DNA of 64,000 nucleotides from Codonopsis lanceolata (GCA_013146195.2 CM028379.1:57981693-58045692), one strand, 5' to 3'; positions 33,375 through 45,283 are shown, numbered from the stretch's first letter. The notes: generated from the letters alone by a model not told the origin. Program-made: numbers and translations.

Positions 33375-33876
33375 TGAAGGATATATCTAATCATATATCA
33401 AACAAGTTCGCTAACAAAATAGTAATCACGAAACCTTTACGTGGAAGAATTTCGCTTGAGCTACGATCTTCGTATGCCAAGATCTGAAGAATTTCGCAAA
33501 GCTACGCAAGTCTCTCGTATGCCAAGATCTACAAACCCGATTGATATCACGATATCACAGGGCACGGATATCAATACTGGTTCACACCGCAAATCCAAGC
33601 CTCTTGATGGTTAGGCTAGAGGGAGTATTTTGGTGAGATAGATTTTAGGGAGAGAGAGGGGGCGGCCAATGTTAGGAGACGTGTTCTCCAAATTGTTGAT
33701 TAGGGTTTTATCCCCTTAGTTGCCCTATTTATATTATTACAAGAAACCTATTTCTTGTAGGTTAAGTCAATCCTAAACCCACTTGGATTAGGATACTAAT
33801 TAACCAATAAATAATATAAATATTATTTCCATGTGGGCGGGACTAAATAATCGGGCCACAAGCCCAATTACCAACA
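33375..33876 (-). repeat. Copia-D 5' LTR
   Basis: 502 bp; on the minus strand it starts TGTTGGTAATTGGG and ends at 33375 next to the PBS. Confidence 0.88.
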
Positions 33877-34080
33877 GTATAGAATTGGCTGTCTCCGAAA
33901 ATCATTTGCTAACATTATACACTGAACAAAAATAAAAATAAGGGACCCCCCTGGAGACCAATTAATGACTATATAGTATATCTCCTTTTCTGGAATTGGC
34001 TTTAATAAGCAAATAAGCAGTCTGGGCAGTTCTGAACAATCAGCAAAATTACCCAGAATGTCTTCCTTTCGTTTATCTCA
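33877..34080 (-). other. 3' flank of the TWD40-like fragment
   Basis: Between the Copia-D LTR and the last exon; presumably former 3' UTR. No repeat or gene recognised. Confidence 0.35.
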
Positions 34081-36287
34081 GCCAAATGGTGAAGGAACAG
34101 GAGCAGGTCAAGCAAGTGCATACGACCTTTTGATGCTTCCCATACCACATATAATACAGCCAGGTGTTGAAAGAGCTGAGAATTTGGCCCCACAAAGATC
34201 ACAAACATACAGACGACTGAGTGTGGCAGCACAGAATTGGGAGGGATCTTCTAATGGATCGATGGACTTGTTGGACAGTCCCCTCTGTACACACATGTCA
34301 ATGAGGCTTCTTAACTCATCTTGTTTGCTAGGAGGTGCTTTAGACAGCAGTAGTTCAAGCATTCGCTTGGCATAACCATAATTTTGCACATCCATATTCC
34401 TTTTTATAGCTGTTAGGATGCAATTTATTCGGTGCTTTGTATGAAGAGGCAATGAGCCTAGATGCCGTGACAATCTTGCCATCTCATCTTTTGCGCTGAT
34501 TGCACTAGGACCTTGGACTCTCTGAAGTCGACCGATTTCCTGAAGTTGAAAGAAATAATCACAGTTATGATCTTATAGCAGTGTGCTGAAGAGACTTCAC
34601 ATTTCAAGTTCGGAGGATGTAATAGCAGTTAATTATATGAGCAAGTAGTCAAATTCAAGTTTGAATAATTGGGCATCAGTGTAGAGCTCTGGTTGAGTCT
34701 TAAAAAGTTCACCATGAAATAAAATATGAGTAGTCAAACAGAGTGACTTTCCTCTTCATTAGAAACGGTATGTGGCTTGCATTTGATAAGTTTTAACTTC
34801 TGGAGTTCTGGGCATATGGTTACTCTGGTTTATCTCTTATAGTTGGTATTACTTTCGACTGGCTCGGCAAGAACTCAAATGGGACCAATGTAGGCAACAT
34901 ATTTCCATCTCTGATATGCACAAGTAACTCGAGGCCACAACATATTAGATGCAGGTTTCAATTAGCGTAAGTGCACATCAAATTTCACGCAATATGCATA
35001 TGTCATTTATATGAAAAAGAAACTGTATTTTGGGGAACACTACTACGTACGAGGGTTAAAAAATATAGAAGAGTAAAAACTGGAGAACTGCTTCTCAAGC
35101 CAGCCAAGAAAAATCTCATTTGGGGCATGGTGTGAAGCTCCCTGTGCATGCAGACATGAATTTGGTTTTAGGATTAGGCTGGTGATTTGTATGGGTAGTT
35201 CCTGTTAAGATGTTACTGTTTTACCACCACATTTATAACCCCCCCCCCTCCCCCGTCCAATTTGCAGAATCCATTTTCAACGAATGAAAATGTTTAGTAA
35301 CATGCCAACTTGCTTGAATGAAGGAGGTGAAAGCTGAGATACTTTTAGAAATGGGACATATCACATGGAACATCTGAAAGCAGAAAATGGACTCTGCAAA
35401 TGGGATGGAGGGGAAAAATACTTTTAACCAAGGGGCTACTGTTTGGATCCAAATAAATTGATACTCAAACCGCCCTATAGTAGTAGCAAGGGTCCTGATT
35501 TTCTATAGTATTTAATATTGTCAGACTACCATCCATGTTTTTTTTCCTATGGGATTTGGGGGATGGAAGAAAATTCTTTTAGCAGGACCGCTAGATAAGA
35601 TTCATCAAGAGATCAAAGTTTCAACAATCAGCAGGACCAACCAAAAGCTCAGAATGTACTCCCACAGACTTGTATTGGTCTGTAACACGAGAGACTGTTT
35701 GCATTACTTTATTTTTAGCACAAATTGCGGCTAACAAACCTGAAGAAGAGTCACTGCAATCTTGTACTGGGCACATATCGTGCCTTGAGCCTTAATGTCC
35801 ACTCCACGAGATTGATCCTTTGCCAACGCCAGGAAAGCTTCATCAAAACAAGACAATGCATCTGGTAACTGATTCTGCTCAAGATGGACAAGTCCGGTCT
35901 TGAAACAAACTGGCGCAGCAGCCCCACGAGGAACCTATTACAAAGGAAACCGAAATGAATGAGAAGAACTTAAGCGGGAGCACTGTAGGCTGAGTGCTAT
36001 TATTAAGAAGGGTAATATTGGAATATATAAAATTTCAATAAAAAAAAGGACTCATATGTTTTTGAAAAGTAAAATTAAGCACTAGGCTTAGTGCTTACAA
36101 CTTATAACCTTACATATGTTTTAATTGGCTTGTACATGACTTATGGCCTTACAACTTATGGTCTTATCAACCATTAGTACAAAAACGACTAGTGTATTTA
36201 TGGCTATGATGTAAGTTAGACAGGGGCAACACAGTAATGTAGAATATTCAATCATTTACTGCTTTACTTGACTATGAGTATTTTTAT

Positions 36288-37132
36288 CAGTGTTCTAAAA
36301 CTCTCCACCTAACTTCGCCTAGGCGCCGCCTAGGCACTAGGCGCCTCTTTACCGCCACGAGTTTCATAGTCACCGCCTAATCGGCTAATTCGGTGCCTAC
36401 GCCAAACCCCGCCGACCTAAATTTATTTTTGTAACTTTGATTTGGTGGCTTGCGGTGATCGGAGAAGAAAGCGGGGCAAACTGGAGAAGGAAGAGGGAGT
36501 GGTAATGGTGAGGAAAAGAGGGAGGTAGAAAGAAAATGAGTTTGATTATGTGGATATTCAGTGGGCTGAGAGAGATGATAGATTAAAAGGTTAGATCTAG
36601 GAGGAAAGAGATTAGAGGATGAAAAAATGAGGATAGTCGGTCAGTCGGAAAGAAAGAAGAAAAAAAAAAGAAGAAAAAGAGGTTGTCGGTCTGCCAAATA
36701 GAGAGAAAAAAGATGAAGAAGAAGGGGGCTTTCTCAGGACTCAAAATTTAAAATGAGGAGGAACTAGGAAGGATAGGTTAAACTGTGGGTTATATGGGCA
36801 ATAGGTAGGTGGAGTAATATTTTTTTTATTTTTTAGTTCTAAACTTGGTTGATTTATTGCTTTGGGGTTGTTGGGAATTTGGATTAGTGGTAGGTTTGTA
36901 TATTTTTTGTTCATTTTACAAATATAAACAAGTGTTTGATAAAATGACAAATATAAAAAAAATTAAATTTATAGTCCATGTGTTTAATTTTTGATGTAAA
37001 TTATAAATTTTTTTTTGTAATTATGCCTTAATTCTAAGTCCCGCCTAGGTCCCGATTACGCCCTGGCTAGTCCCTTAAGCACTAGGTGCTAGTATGCCAC
37101 GTAGCGGCCGTCTAATGATTTTTAGAATCTTG
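36288..37132. mobile_element. hAT-type MITE (CTAGGCG-rich) in intron
   Basis: Terminal motifs CAGTGTTCTAAAA and TTTTAGAATCTTG form short inverted repeats. The flanks 36280-36287 ATTTTTAT and 37133-37140 ATTTTTAC match at 7 of 8 bases. Subterminal regions carry CGCCTAGGCGCCGCCTAGGC-type repeats. 845 bp, non-coding. Confidence 0.75.
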
Positions 37133-37155
37133 ATTTTTACTGCACTTGACTAATA

Positions 37156-37409
37156 CTCCTTCCGTCCCTAAATTATCATCTTTTCTTTTTTCGTCCGTCC
37201 CAAAATAATTGTTCAGTTTGAAACTTACCTTTTTAGAACATCACTTTTACCACTTTATCCTTACTTTTTCACTCAACTTTAATTATGGACCACATACACA
37301 AGAGCTTTAAAAAAACTACACATTAAACCAATATAAATAATCAAGTCAATTGTTTTTTCTTAATCCGTGCGTTGGGTCAACTAGGACGATAATTTAGGGA
37401 CGGAGGGAG
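37156..37409. mobile_element. Stowaway-like MITE 1
   Basis: 254 bp with ends CTCCTTCCGTCCCTAAATTATC and its complement, flanked by TA on both sides. Same family as 45026-45283. Confidence 0.85.
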
Positions 37410-37477
37410 TATCTACTAATTCCAGAAACCAAAATAATCATCTTCAAAGATTCAAACTAAACAGAGGCCGTATTATA

Positions 37478-37659
37478 CTCCCTTTGTTCTGGACAAAGAG
37501 TCTATTATTTCATTTTTGGATATTTTACGTAAAGAATCCACTTTAAAAAATGAAGACATAAAAGTGTCATTGTATTACTAATTGACTACTAAAAATATCT
37601 TTTTTTTTCTTAAAAAGTTCGACTTTCAAACGAGAACTCTTTACCCGGAGCGGAGGGAA
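37478..37659. mobile_element. Stowaway-like MITE 2
   Basis: 182 bp, ends CTCCCTTTGTTCTGG and CGGAGCGGAGGGAA-type, TA flanks. A diverged relative ends at about 1990. Confidence 0.65.
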
Positions 37660-37743
37660 TAATTAGTAAGCAATAATATTCTTATTCAAGATTTTAATTA
37701 GGGCACTTCTAATTCGTATTGTAGCGACCATCGAATTGAAATA

Positions 37744-37992
37744 CTCTTTACGTTTTCAAATTATCGTCCACCTTTCCTTTTAGTCCGTTCATAAATAATT
37801 GTCATTTTTTCCAAACTTTCCCTTTTAAGAAAATATTTTTACAATTTTACCCTTACTTTTTTCTACATACTTTAAGTACTCAAAAACATTAAAGGAAACC
37901 ACACATTTCACAAATATTTATAATACAGTCAATTATTTTTACTTGAAAGGTGCGCCGGGTCAAAGTAAACAATATTTTGAAAATTGAGGGAG
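37744..37992. mobile_element. Stowaway-like MITE 3
   Basis: 249 bp with ends CTCTTTACGTTTTCAAATT and AATATTTTGAAAATTGAGGGAG, TA flanks. Confidence 0.65.
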
Positions 37993-38065
37993 TAAAACAT
38001 TTCGTTAAGTACCTTTGTGTAAAAGTAGAAGGAAATAGAGTTTTATTAATCAATCAATCAATCAC

Positions 38066-38255
38066 TTCTATAATGTTTCCTCAATTTCTGGTAAAAAGTC
38101 CATTATTTTATGTTAATATGTTTCAATTAAAGAGTCTATTTTTAAAATTTAAGGCAAAAAATATCATTTTATTACTAATGAACTACTAAAAGTGACATTT
38201 CTTTAAAAAAAAATTGACTTTAAAATGGGGATTCTTTATCAAGAACGAAGGAAGT
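38066..38255. mobile_element. Stowaway-like MITE 4 (diverged)
   Basis: Contains the GTAAAAAGTCCATTATTTTA left part and GGGATTCTTTATCAAGAACGAAGGAAG right part typical of MITE 2. Terminal bases are degraded. Confidence 0.4.
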
Positions 38256-38385
38256 GAATAAAAAGACATTCCTTTGCAAAATTGTGGACATCTTAGTACC
38301 TGAATCATCCCTCTATCATCAGCAAGCATAGTTGTGTTACTAGACTCGACAAGTTCTGTCGTGACTCCGTTGTTTGCTTTCCGCG

Positions 38386-39590
38386 CTACAAAAAGAAGTT
38401 TGTTTAGTGGCATTTAAATCTTTTTTAATCACCAAAAAATAAAGTCAATAGAGTGGGTCTAATGTAAGACCGTCTTACCTATCATAATTCGTAAGAGAGC
38501 ATCTCACTTTCTTACATCTCCATCCATCAACAAACGGCACTTGGGTCAGGGGAATCCGTCTTATAGAAAATATCTATAAGACGATTTTGCAAAATAATAA
38601 TCTAGAGAAACTCGTAAAACTCGAACACCATAAAGATCTTGACATCCAATTCCTTAGGTTAGTTTTAGCAAGATGTACACTTCTTTAAGTGGAATATGTA
38701 TGTAAATATTCTAAATGAGATTACTTTTTATTATATACTATATCTTCATATATGTGCTTATGACACGATGTCAGTATATCTAATTTCATCAATTGAAATG
38801 ACAGTGCCTAAATAGAATGTGCTATTTAAAAAAATGTTACAGTTGAGAGGTACATTATTTCAAGTGATAGTTGAGTGATTAATGTTTTATAAGGGGTGAC
38901 TGTTCAGAAAATTAATCGTAGGGTGTGACTTTATACTGTGAAGATAAAATATAGGGAGAAGAAAAATGAGTGACTGCTCATTATATTAATTGTAGGGGGT
39001 AGCTTGCAGTAGATAAAGAAAAAATAGGAAGTTAAAAATGGATAACTACCCACACATATGAATATAAAGGTGAATCTCAACCGTTTATTTATTTAAGATA
39101 ATTTAATATCAACCTTATATATAGATAAGCGTGAGTCGTGTTAAAGTCAATTTTTACTTTCGAAAAATATGTGAGAGTTGGGGGGAGAATATGTTCCCTA
39201 AAATGACATTGCAAATATCACAATTATCATACCAACCTCTAAATTATACCCTATTAGATGCTGAAAATGATGGCGAGACTGCCATTATTATTTTGAGTGG
39301 TCCTAAATGTTACACAAAAAACACTAAATGTCACACTCATTTAAAAGTTTAATTACTAGTTAATCCTTTTATAAAAAGGATTAACAATTAACCATAAACT
39401 CTAATTACTAATTAGTCCTTATCCTTTTATATAAAAGAGTCTCAATTAATTCTCCTATAAATATCAAACCTTTCTTTACAATTAACTATAAACCCTAGAC
39501 TAGTTTCTTCCAACAATTTATTTAATGAATTCCAATCCGAATAACAACGTTCATGATGAATCTTCGGATTCTTCTTTTAAGATACGTTTT
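38386..39590. other. no gene; dispersed repeat at 38462-38600
   Basis: AT-rich. The inverted copy of the TAAGACGGTCTTA-type repeat is the only structure seen. No upstream exon of the WD40-like gene can be found. Confidence 0.4.
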
Positions 39591-39965
39591 TTTAGACTGT
39601 CAATTTTATTTAGGTTAGCTATTTTTTTCACCAACAGGCGGTTTTTTTCACCAACTTAAAAAAAACAGGCGATTTTTTGTCAATTTTTTTTTAAAAAATT
39701 TGGCGACTTTTTTCAATTTTTTGAAAAAAACCTGGCGTCTTTTTGTCTAATTTTTTTAAAAAAGTGGCGACATTTTAAAACAAAAAATTTAAAACTTGGC
39801 CTTTTTTGTCAATTTTTTTTTTAAAGTGGCGACTTTTTCAAAAAAAAAAAACAATTTAAACCTCGCGTCTTTTTGTAAATTTTTTAAAAAACAATGGCGA
39901 CTTTTTTCAAAAAACATTTAACAAATGGCGATTTTTTGTCAATTTTTTATAAAAAAGTGGCGACT
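39590..39965. repeat. minisatellite built on TGGCGACTTTTTT
   Basis: About nine or ten units of 25-60 bases, each with GGCGA(C/T)TTTTT or GGCGTCTTTTTGT followed by A/T homopolymer runs of varying length. Alternating poly-T and poly-A tracts let it pair with itself. Confidence 0.8.
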
Positions 39966-39995
39966 TTTGATTGTTCTCTCGCCTTTTGAGAGTAG

Positions 39996-40232
39996 GTGGG
40001 AAGGTTCTCTTCTGTCAGTGAAGTCTGGTGGAAGAAGTTACAGAGAAAATGGCGCGACGTCATTGTGGCTAAGGAGAGGAACGCTGCAGGGTGTTGGATT
40101 AAAGTCATAGTAAGGGGAACATGGAAGTCGGGAACGATATGTATGGCAGAAAATTCAGAAGCTGAAGGGTGGGAAGGGGTGGCGGACAAATTGTGCAGAT
40201 TTGCCGGAGATTGGTTCCTGAAAGATAGCTAA
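39996..40232 (+). CDS. hypothetical 78-aa ORF, probable protein-domain fragment
   Basis: Reads WWKKLQRKWRDVIVAKERN, then GCWIKVIVRGTWKSGTICMAE and GWEGVADKLCRFAG. Less AT-rich than its surroundings, and the pattern of Trp, Gly and Cys looks like real protein, perhaps a fragment of a plant family found in repeats (DUF4283-like context). I cannot assign it. No intron sites or upstream exon found. Confidence 0.3.
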   Translation: MGRFSSVSEVWWKKLQRKWRDVIVAKERNAAGCWIKVIVRGTWKSGTICMAENSEAEGWEGVADKLCRFAGDWFLKDS

Positions 40233-41490
40233 GAAGGGTTATGTGTTTAGTAGCAACTAGCAAACGGACAGCTGCAACCTTTAGCATATAGGGAGAAATG
40301 GGAAGTTTGATTTCCATTGGTACACTATTTGCACAACTAACCTGAAGCAGGTGGGTCCTTTTCCCTCTTGCCCACTTTTATCTCTTTTATTCGACCATGC
40401 TTTCATTTATTGTTTAAAGGTCTTGCTAAAAAAGTAGATCATTCTGGTTTGAATGGGTTTTTGATTTGGAACAATTAATTTTTGCATGTGCTTTTCCGTA
40501 CCCAGTAGGATAGAGCTTTATTTCCTTGTGCAAATGACTTATGAGACTTTGTGAAATGGTTCAATAAATGCTGGATAAATTGTTCTTGCTTCCAAATGCT
40601 TCGCCTAATTGTGTTAAAATATTTACTTTGGCCAGGTTTTGACCTCAGATCTGGTGACTGGATGAATTTTGTTGTATTTTTAAATGCTTGGAACTTAAGT
40701 TCTCGCGAAATCGGGCCTTCAGGTAGAACTATGACCTGGCCGGTGACAGGTTCTTTGTTAGAAAAATGCATCTTGGAGAAGGTTTGATCCATGGGACCCT
40801 TTCTCTCTTCTCCAGGAAGTGATCTTCTGGTTCTAGTTTAGTAAATATGTTTTTTTAATGGAAGGAGGACAGTTTGGTAAACATAGTCATTTTAAAGTGT
40901 AGTTTTTTTTCTTTTAAAATCGAAGGAGGACAATTTGGTAACTTAACATGTTAACTGATGTTGTATTTAAGGTTTTTCGGTGTAACATTTAGGGGTTCTG
41001 AAAGATAATTGTCTAAAAATTTAAGGATGCATGCTTTGAATTCTACATGAAGCATAAGAAATCTAAGAATTCTACTTGGTCAAACCTAATATCTCCAATT
41101 GTTGTATGTCACTCCACTGTTGAAACCTGCAATGTCAAAAATTATTTCCACTTTTGGCTAAGATATCCTTTTTGCGGCACTTTGAAGACAAGAGAAAGTT
41201 TGCCATTTTTAGCTAATCGGCTCATGTATTTGATGCATTTCAAGCCGTTAGCGCGAATCCTTTGTTTGACAGTCAAGTCTCAACAGTTGTTTACATTAAA
41301 TGCACCAAATTTGAAGATCAAAGTTGATGACTACCTCTCTTCAACGACTCCAAAAATTCTCATTACAAATAGTTCTCTCTTGAAGCATTGAAGAAGGTTG
41401 GCCAAGACATTTAAGTTGAGAACCTAGATTTCGAAATAAGCAAGTCAAACATTTTTTCTAAATATATCTCATCTAACACTTAGCCTTAAA
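40233..41490. other. no gene recognised
   Basis: Several medium ORFs on both strands, such as 41047-41391 (+), have no recognisable motif. AT-rich intergenic sequence. Confidence 0.3.
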
Positions 41491-41492
41491 AC

Positions 41493-42215
41493 CGGTGGCG
41501 GATCTAGGGCAAAGAGTATGAGGCAGTTGCCCCCACTTTAGGGTTTTTTCTGTGAAAGATGTTTTTTTTTTAAATAGTAATATGTTATATTATACATTTT
41601 GTCCCCACCTGAATAAAGTTTCTACAATTTGCCCCCACCTAAATAAAAAACAAATTATAATTGTGATTTAATTTTTTTAAAAAAATTAATAACCCTTATT
41701 TTAAAATAGCCCTAATTGGAAATAATCATAATTTTGAAACATCCTTAATTGAGTATTTAATTTATGTATTTGTTGTGAATTGTGATTTATGAATTTGTGA
41801 TAGATGATATATAGATATGATGCTAATATTGTTTTATTTCATAAATTTGTGTGTTCAATATCTTGGTAGAAAATATATATTTATTTAATCTGAAATTTGA
41901 GCATTTTAATTTGGGGGTTGAAGTAGTTGATTTATGAGAATTTTTTTTTATTTGTGTAGATTTCCAAATTGTGGTTGATTTGAAGGAATTTGGTTTTAGT
42001 GATTATGAAGAAATTTTTTAAACGAAAACCAAATTTGTGATCAATTTATAAATGATTGTCTTGTATGTTTTATTGAAAAATATTTGCTTAGGGATGTTAC
42101 AAATGATGATGTAATTAAATGTTTTCAAAGTATGAAAATGCGTAAGGAACAATTATGATTTATAACTTTATTAAATTTGTTTACCCGGTTGGAAAAATTT
42201 ATGCGTTCGCCACTG
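41493..42215 (+). mobile_element. hAT element remnant with transposase C-terminus
   Basis: Ends resemble the common plant hAT termini: GGTGGCGGATCTAGGGC on the left and GCGTTCGCCACTG on the right. The + strand at about 42050-42157 reads a decayed FIEKYLLRDVTNDDVIKCFQSMK segment, like the C-terminal part of TTF-type hAT transposases. A clear TSD is not visible. Confidence 0.55.
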
Positions 42216-42495
42216 CTTAATTAAAACTTGAAAATAACTCATAGCTCTCTAATTTTCATAGCTATTGAGATCTTCATTGATTTCAATTTACACACATAAG
42301 AGTGATAATAAATATTGATTGAATGACATATATATAGGTTGGGCTTATTAACCCCCTTGGTAATGGTTGTAGATAACATTATGTTGTGAACCACTTCAAA
42401 TTGATGTCTTTTAGGTTTTTTGTTGGTTACTTGTTATTACTTTCATTGATGATCTCTTCATTTTAGTATTGCTTCTATCAACAGCCTAAATAATT

Positions 42496-42740
42496 TATAT
42501 ATACACATAAATTGCTTAAGATATACGCAAATAGAAGATAGTGAGAAGAGACCTGGAAAGAGGAGTTTTTGAATGGTCTGGATTGGATCCATTGAATATT
42601 CTTTAAGCATTGTATATATCTCATCTTCATTGTTGCCTGTGATCTCCTTTATGCTCTGAATCAGCTTCTGTACATTGCTTGGAATTGAAGCCCTGCGTCC
42701 ACTGCTCATGTATATATACACATAAATTGCTTAAGATATA
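42496..42740. repeat. 30-bp direct repeats flanking a gene fragment
   Basis: Identical 30-bp copies at 42496-42525 and 42711-42740 (both contain ACACATAAATTGCTTAAG) enclose 185 bp that contain the GIP1-like exon. Confidence 0.85.
42553..42709 (-). pseudogene. single exon of a GBF-interacting protein 1-like gene
   Basis: Starts with ATG at 42709 and reads MSSGRRASIPSNVQKLIQSI, then KEITGNNEDEIYTMLKEYSM and DPIQTIQKLLFP, ending at a GT donor after 42553. This is the N-terminal GIP1_N (DUF1296) helical domain seen in plant GBF-interacting protein 1 relatives, which bind G-box factors and raise their DNA binding in vitro. Family proteins continue with a charged KR-rich segment, which I cannot find downstream. 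The 157-bp piece therefore looks like a lone exon. Only the exon and a few bases lie inside the 30-bp direct repeats, which suggests insertion as a patch. Confidence 0.75.
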
Positions 42741-42940
42741 TATAATCATAAATCACATAATTAAAGATAGCTAGAGATATTATTTGTATATGAATATAAT
42801 ATTATAGAAGTTAAAGAAAGAGAGATAATTCGGGTAATTTGATAACATCGAAAAGGTAAAGGTATTATGGTTGTGTCTATTAAGGTTTAAATTATCTTTT
42901 ACATAGTTAAATTCGTAGTCATTTTTGTCTATTTTAGTTA

Positions 42941-43216
42941 TTCCATCTGTCCCAAAATAAGTTGCATCAATTTCTTTTCAGTAGGTCTCCAAATACATAC
43001 GTATCTTATTTTCCTTTTTTTAGAAATATTTTTTTAAGCAAATTGTCTAATATACCTTTATTAATAATCTAATTGTGGCCTTACGTTTATTTGACACTAC
43101 TAACAATCATATTGAGAATGTCAAGATAAAAAAAAAATTAATTTCTTTATAAAGTCAATTATTTTCTTAATTAAAATCTGTATAAAATCAATAAGTGACG
43201 TTATTTTGGGACCGAG
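42941..43216. mobile_element. Stowaway-like MITE 5
   Basis: 276 bp, ends TTCCATCTGTCCCAAAATAA and TTATTTTGGGACCGAG, flanked by TA. Confidence 0.65.
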
Positions 43217-45023
43217 TATATATTTGAAGAGGGGAGGTATTGCCTACCCATTGTCCAAATTTTTGGGGTGCGAGCTACTATTTGGCTGAATCTCGCAGGA
43301 GGTGTATTAATGTTAAGTGTTAACCACCAGATTGGGGAACTATAGTCTATTAGTTTTAAAAAAATCCATAGTGGCTAGTGGCTCAGTTCTAACTTTAACT
43401 TTAAGTCTTTAACTGTATATAAATTGTTAAGACATGATAACCAGAATTCGAACTTGGCATCAAGTGAATTAAGGTACGTGTATTACTAAAATGATCTAAA
43501 AATCATTTTTCTTAACTTTTGCAAAAAAAAATAAAGGGTTTATCGTATCATTGGTCCCTTGACTTTAAGTATTCAGAGCATGAATAACAAAGCTCCCCAT
43601 TTGAGGAGTTTAAGCTCCATTTTTTCTATTTTATTACAAAAATGTCATTAGGCTCCCCACCTAAGCTCCTCAATAAAAATACTCTTTTAACAATGCACAA
43701 GCTCCAATACTTTTATATATCTCATCATCTTTATCTCCAATAATTTAATATTTTTATAGAAAAATAGCTAGAAATTTGAAAAATTCATAGAAATTTTTTA
43801 TGATATCCAAATGAAATAAACCAAATCTCTATTTGTAGGTAAAAATGTTTACTTTAATACAGGAAAAAAATATTTAAAAAAAATATTTTTTATGGCTGAA
43901 AATTGACGAAAAAAAATGGAGGAAAAGTAAATAATAAAGCATGTGGAAAGGAGGGAGGAAGAGGCATGTGGCAGGTTTTTGGATTGTTAATCTCGGGAGC
44001 TTAAGAAGCTCTCAAATTACCTTTATGCTTAATTAAGCATTGTTAAGAATCTTTGGTATTTCCAAAAATCTGAATGAATCCGTTAAGCAAAGCTTTAGCT
44101 CCTCCGTTGTTTTTGTTCTTAGTATTATTTCTTTAATAAAAAAATTCAAAATTAAGTTCTAAAATTTTGAAATTTTCACGCCGTCGGTCCTTTTAATGAA
44201 TGTCATTTAGAGAAATCTCATTAAATACTGCAGACATTTATGTAAGGTTTAAATTGAAAATTTTCAACATAAACTTTTTTTTTTCAATTTGTAATCAAAT
44301 TCCTATTTTCTAGAAAAAGAACAAATTATTTGCTTCCCCAAATTCCTGAAAGCTGTGGTTGCCTAATATAATGCAAGCCAGGTCATCACTTAGAAAGAGG
44401 TAAGCAGGAAGGCTTCCATTTTATATTATAGTATGCTGTAATTCTTATCTGTGATTTGGATCTTTTCGCTTACTAATGATGTTCTTGTACCCTATAAAGG
44501 ATCTTAAGTTGATTCGACAAGGATAATAACATTTTGGCATACAATCTAACTTCCCCTTTTAAGGATCTTAAAGCTACAAGTTCTTGGTTTGACCCAATTT
44601 TTTTGCAACCTATGCATTTTCACTTGCGCGATTTTTACAAAATTGTCGTAATATGGAATACAAACATCGTCAGTAAATTACATACGAATATGGTTTGGTT
44701 TTGAGGTCTCTCTTCATCTGCCTATTAATTTTCCTTTCCATTGCGAGAAAGGGGTTTCTGTACACTCTTTGCGAGAACTGGGGGAGAAGGGAATTTGAGG
44801 TAGAATGCATTTAGTCTTTGTCTAAACCTAGGGACTTGATTGTAAATTGGGAAAAAAAATAGGTGTGAAAATTTTCAATTTAACCCTTATACAAATGTTT
44901 GTGTTAATTAACGAGTTTTTTCCAATGACATCCTTTAAAATGACTGACGGCATGAATATTAATGACCTAGAGTTACCAATGGTGCGATTAACCCAAAATA
45001 AATTAATAATATAGAGGAGGAAA
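43217..45023. other. no gene; MITE-like repeat about 43570-44130
   Basis: A possible non-autonomous element has AACAAAGCTCC near its left end and a CTTTAGCTCCTCCGTTGTT inverse near its right end, with several internal AGCTCC motifs. The remainder is AT-rich with no coding signal. Confidence 0.35.
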
Positions 45024-45025
45024 TA

Positions 45026-45283
45026 CTCTCTCCATCCCTAATTAATTGTCTTAGTTGACCCAATGTACAGTTTAAGAAAAAACAATTGATTTGATTATTT
45101 ATATTGGTGTAATGTGTAGTTTCCTTTAATGTCCATGTGTATGTGGCTCATAATTAAAGTAGAGTGAAAAAATAAGGGTAAAGTGGTAAAAGTGATGTTC
45201 TAAAAAAGTAAGTTTCAAAGTGGATAATTATTTTGGGACGGACGAAAAAGGAAAGGAGGACGATAATTTAGGGACGGAGGGAG
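45026..45283. mobile_element. Stowaway-like MITE 6
   Basis: 258 bp, ends CTCTCTCCATCCCTAATTAA and TTAGGGACGGAGGGAG, TA flanks; inverted relative to MITE 1. Lies about 160 bp beyond the stop codon of the kinase ORF. Confidence 0.8.

Larger units (their letters stand above)
25441..33876 (-). mobile_element. Copia-D: LTR retrotransposon with truncated 3' LTR
   Basis: The left LTR (25441-25899) and right LTR (33375-33876) share nearly all their sequence, but the left one lacks the outermost 31 bases. The PBS lies beside the right LTR, and a purine tract (GAGTGGGAGA, minus strand) beside the left. Gag, protease, integrase, RT and RNase H follow in the usual Copia order on the minus strand. The outer flanks do not match (AACAA-type on the left, GTATA on the right), so the left end was lost in a rearrangement with Copia-C. 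A MULE sits in the 5' leader. Confidence 0.87.
34081..38385 (-). pseudogene. 3' exons of a TSET/TPLATE WD40-subunit-like gene (TWD40-1 type)
   Basis: Three exons on the minus strand with intact GT-AG sites: 38385-38300, 35934-35740 and 34539 to about 34081. They join in frame. Exon 2 reads VPRGAAAPVCFKTG and LEQNQLPDALSCFDEAF; exon 3 reads MARLSRHLGSLPLHTKHR, then a cysteine-rich end with VCDLCGAKF and GCIICGMGSIKRS. From memory this matches the C-terminus of plant proteins related to alpha/beta'-COP in the TSET (TPLATE) endocytic complex, of the Arabidopsis TWD40-1 type. A TGA at 34107-34105 comes nine codons before a second stop that looks like the ancestral end (PAPVPSPFG). Upstream exons, including the WD40 propeller, are not in the window, so the copy is 5'-truncated. 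Introns hold MITEs. Expression is unknown. Confidence 0.72.

Noticed and set aside
41047..41391. 114-aa ORF as an F-box/LRR fragment
   Set aside because: A few leucine-rich turns (NAPNLKIKVDDYL) suggested it, but no repeat pattern or F-box is visible.
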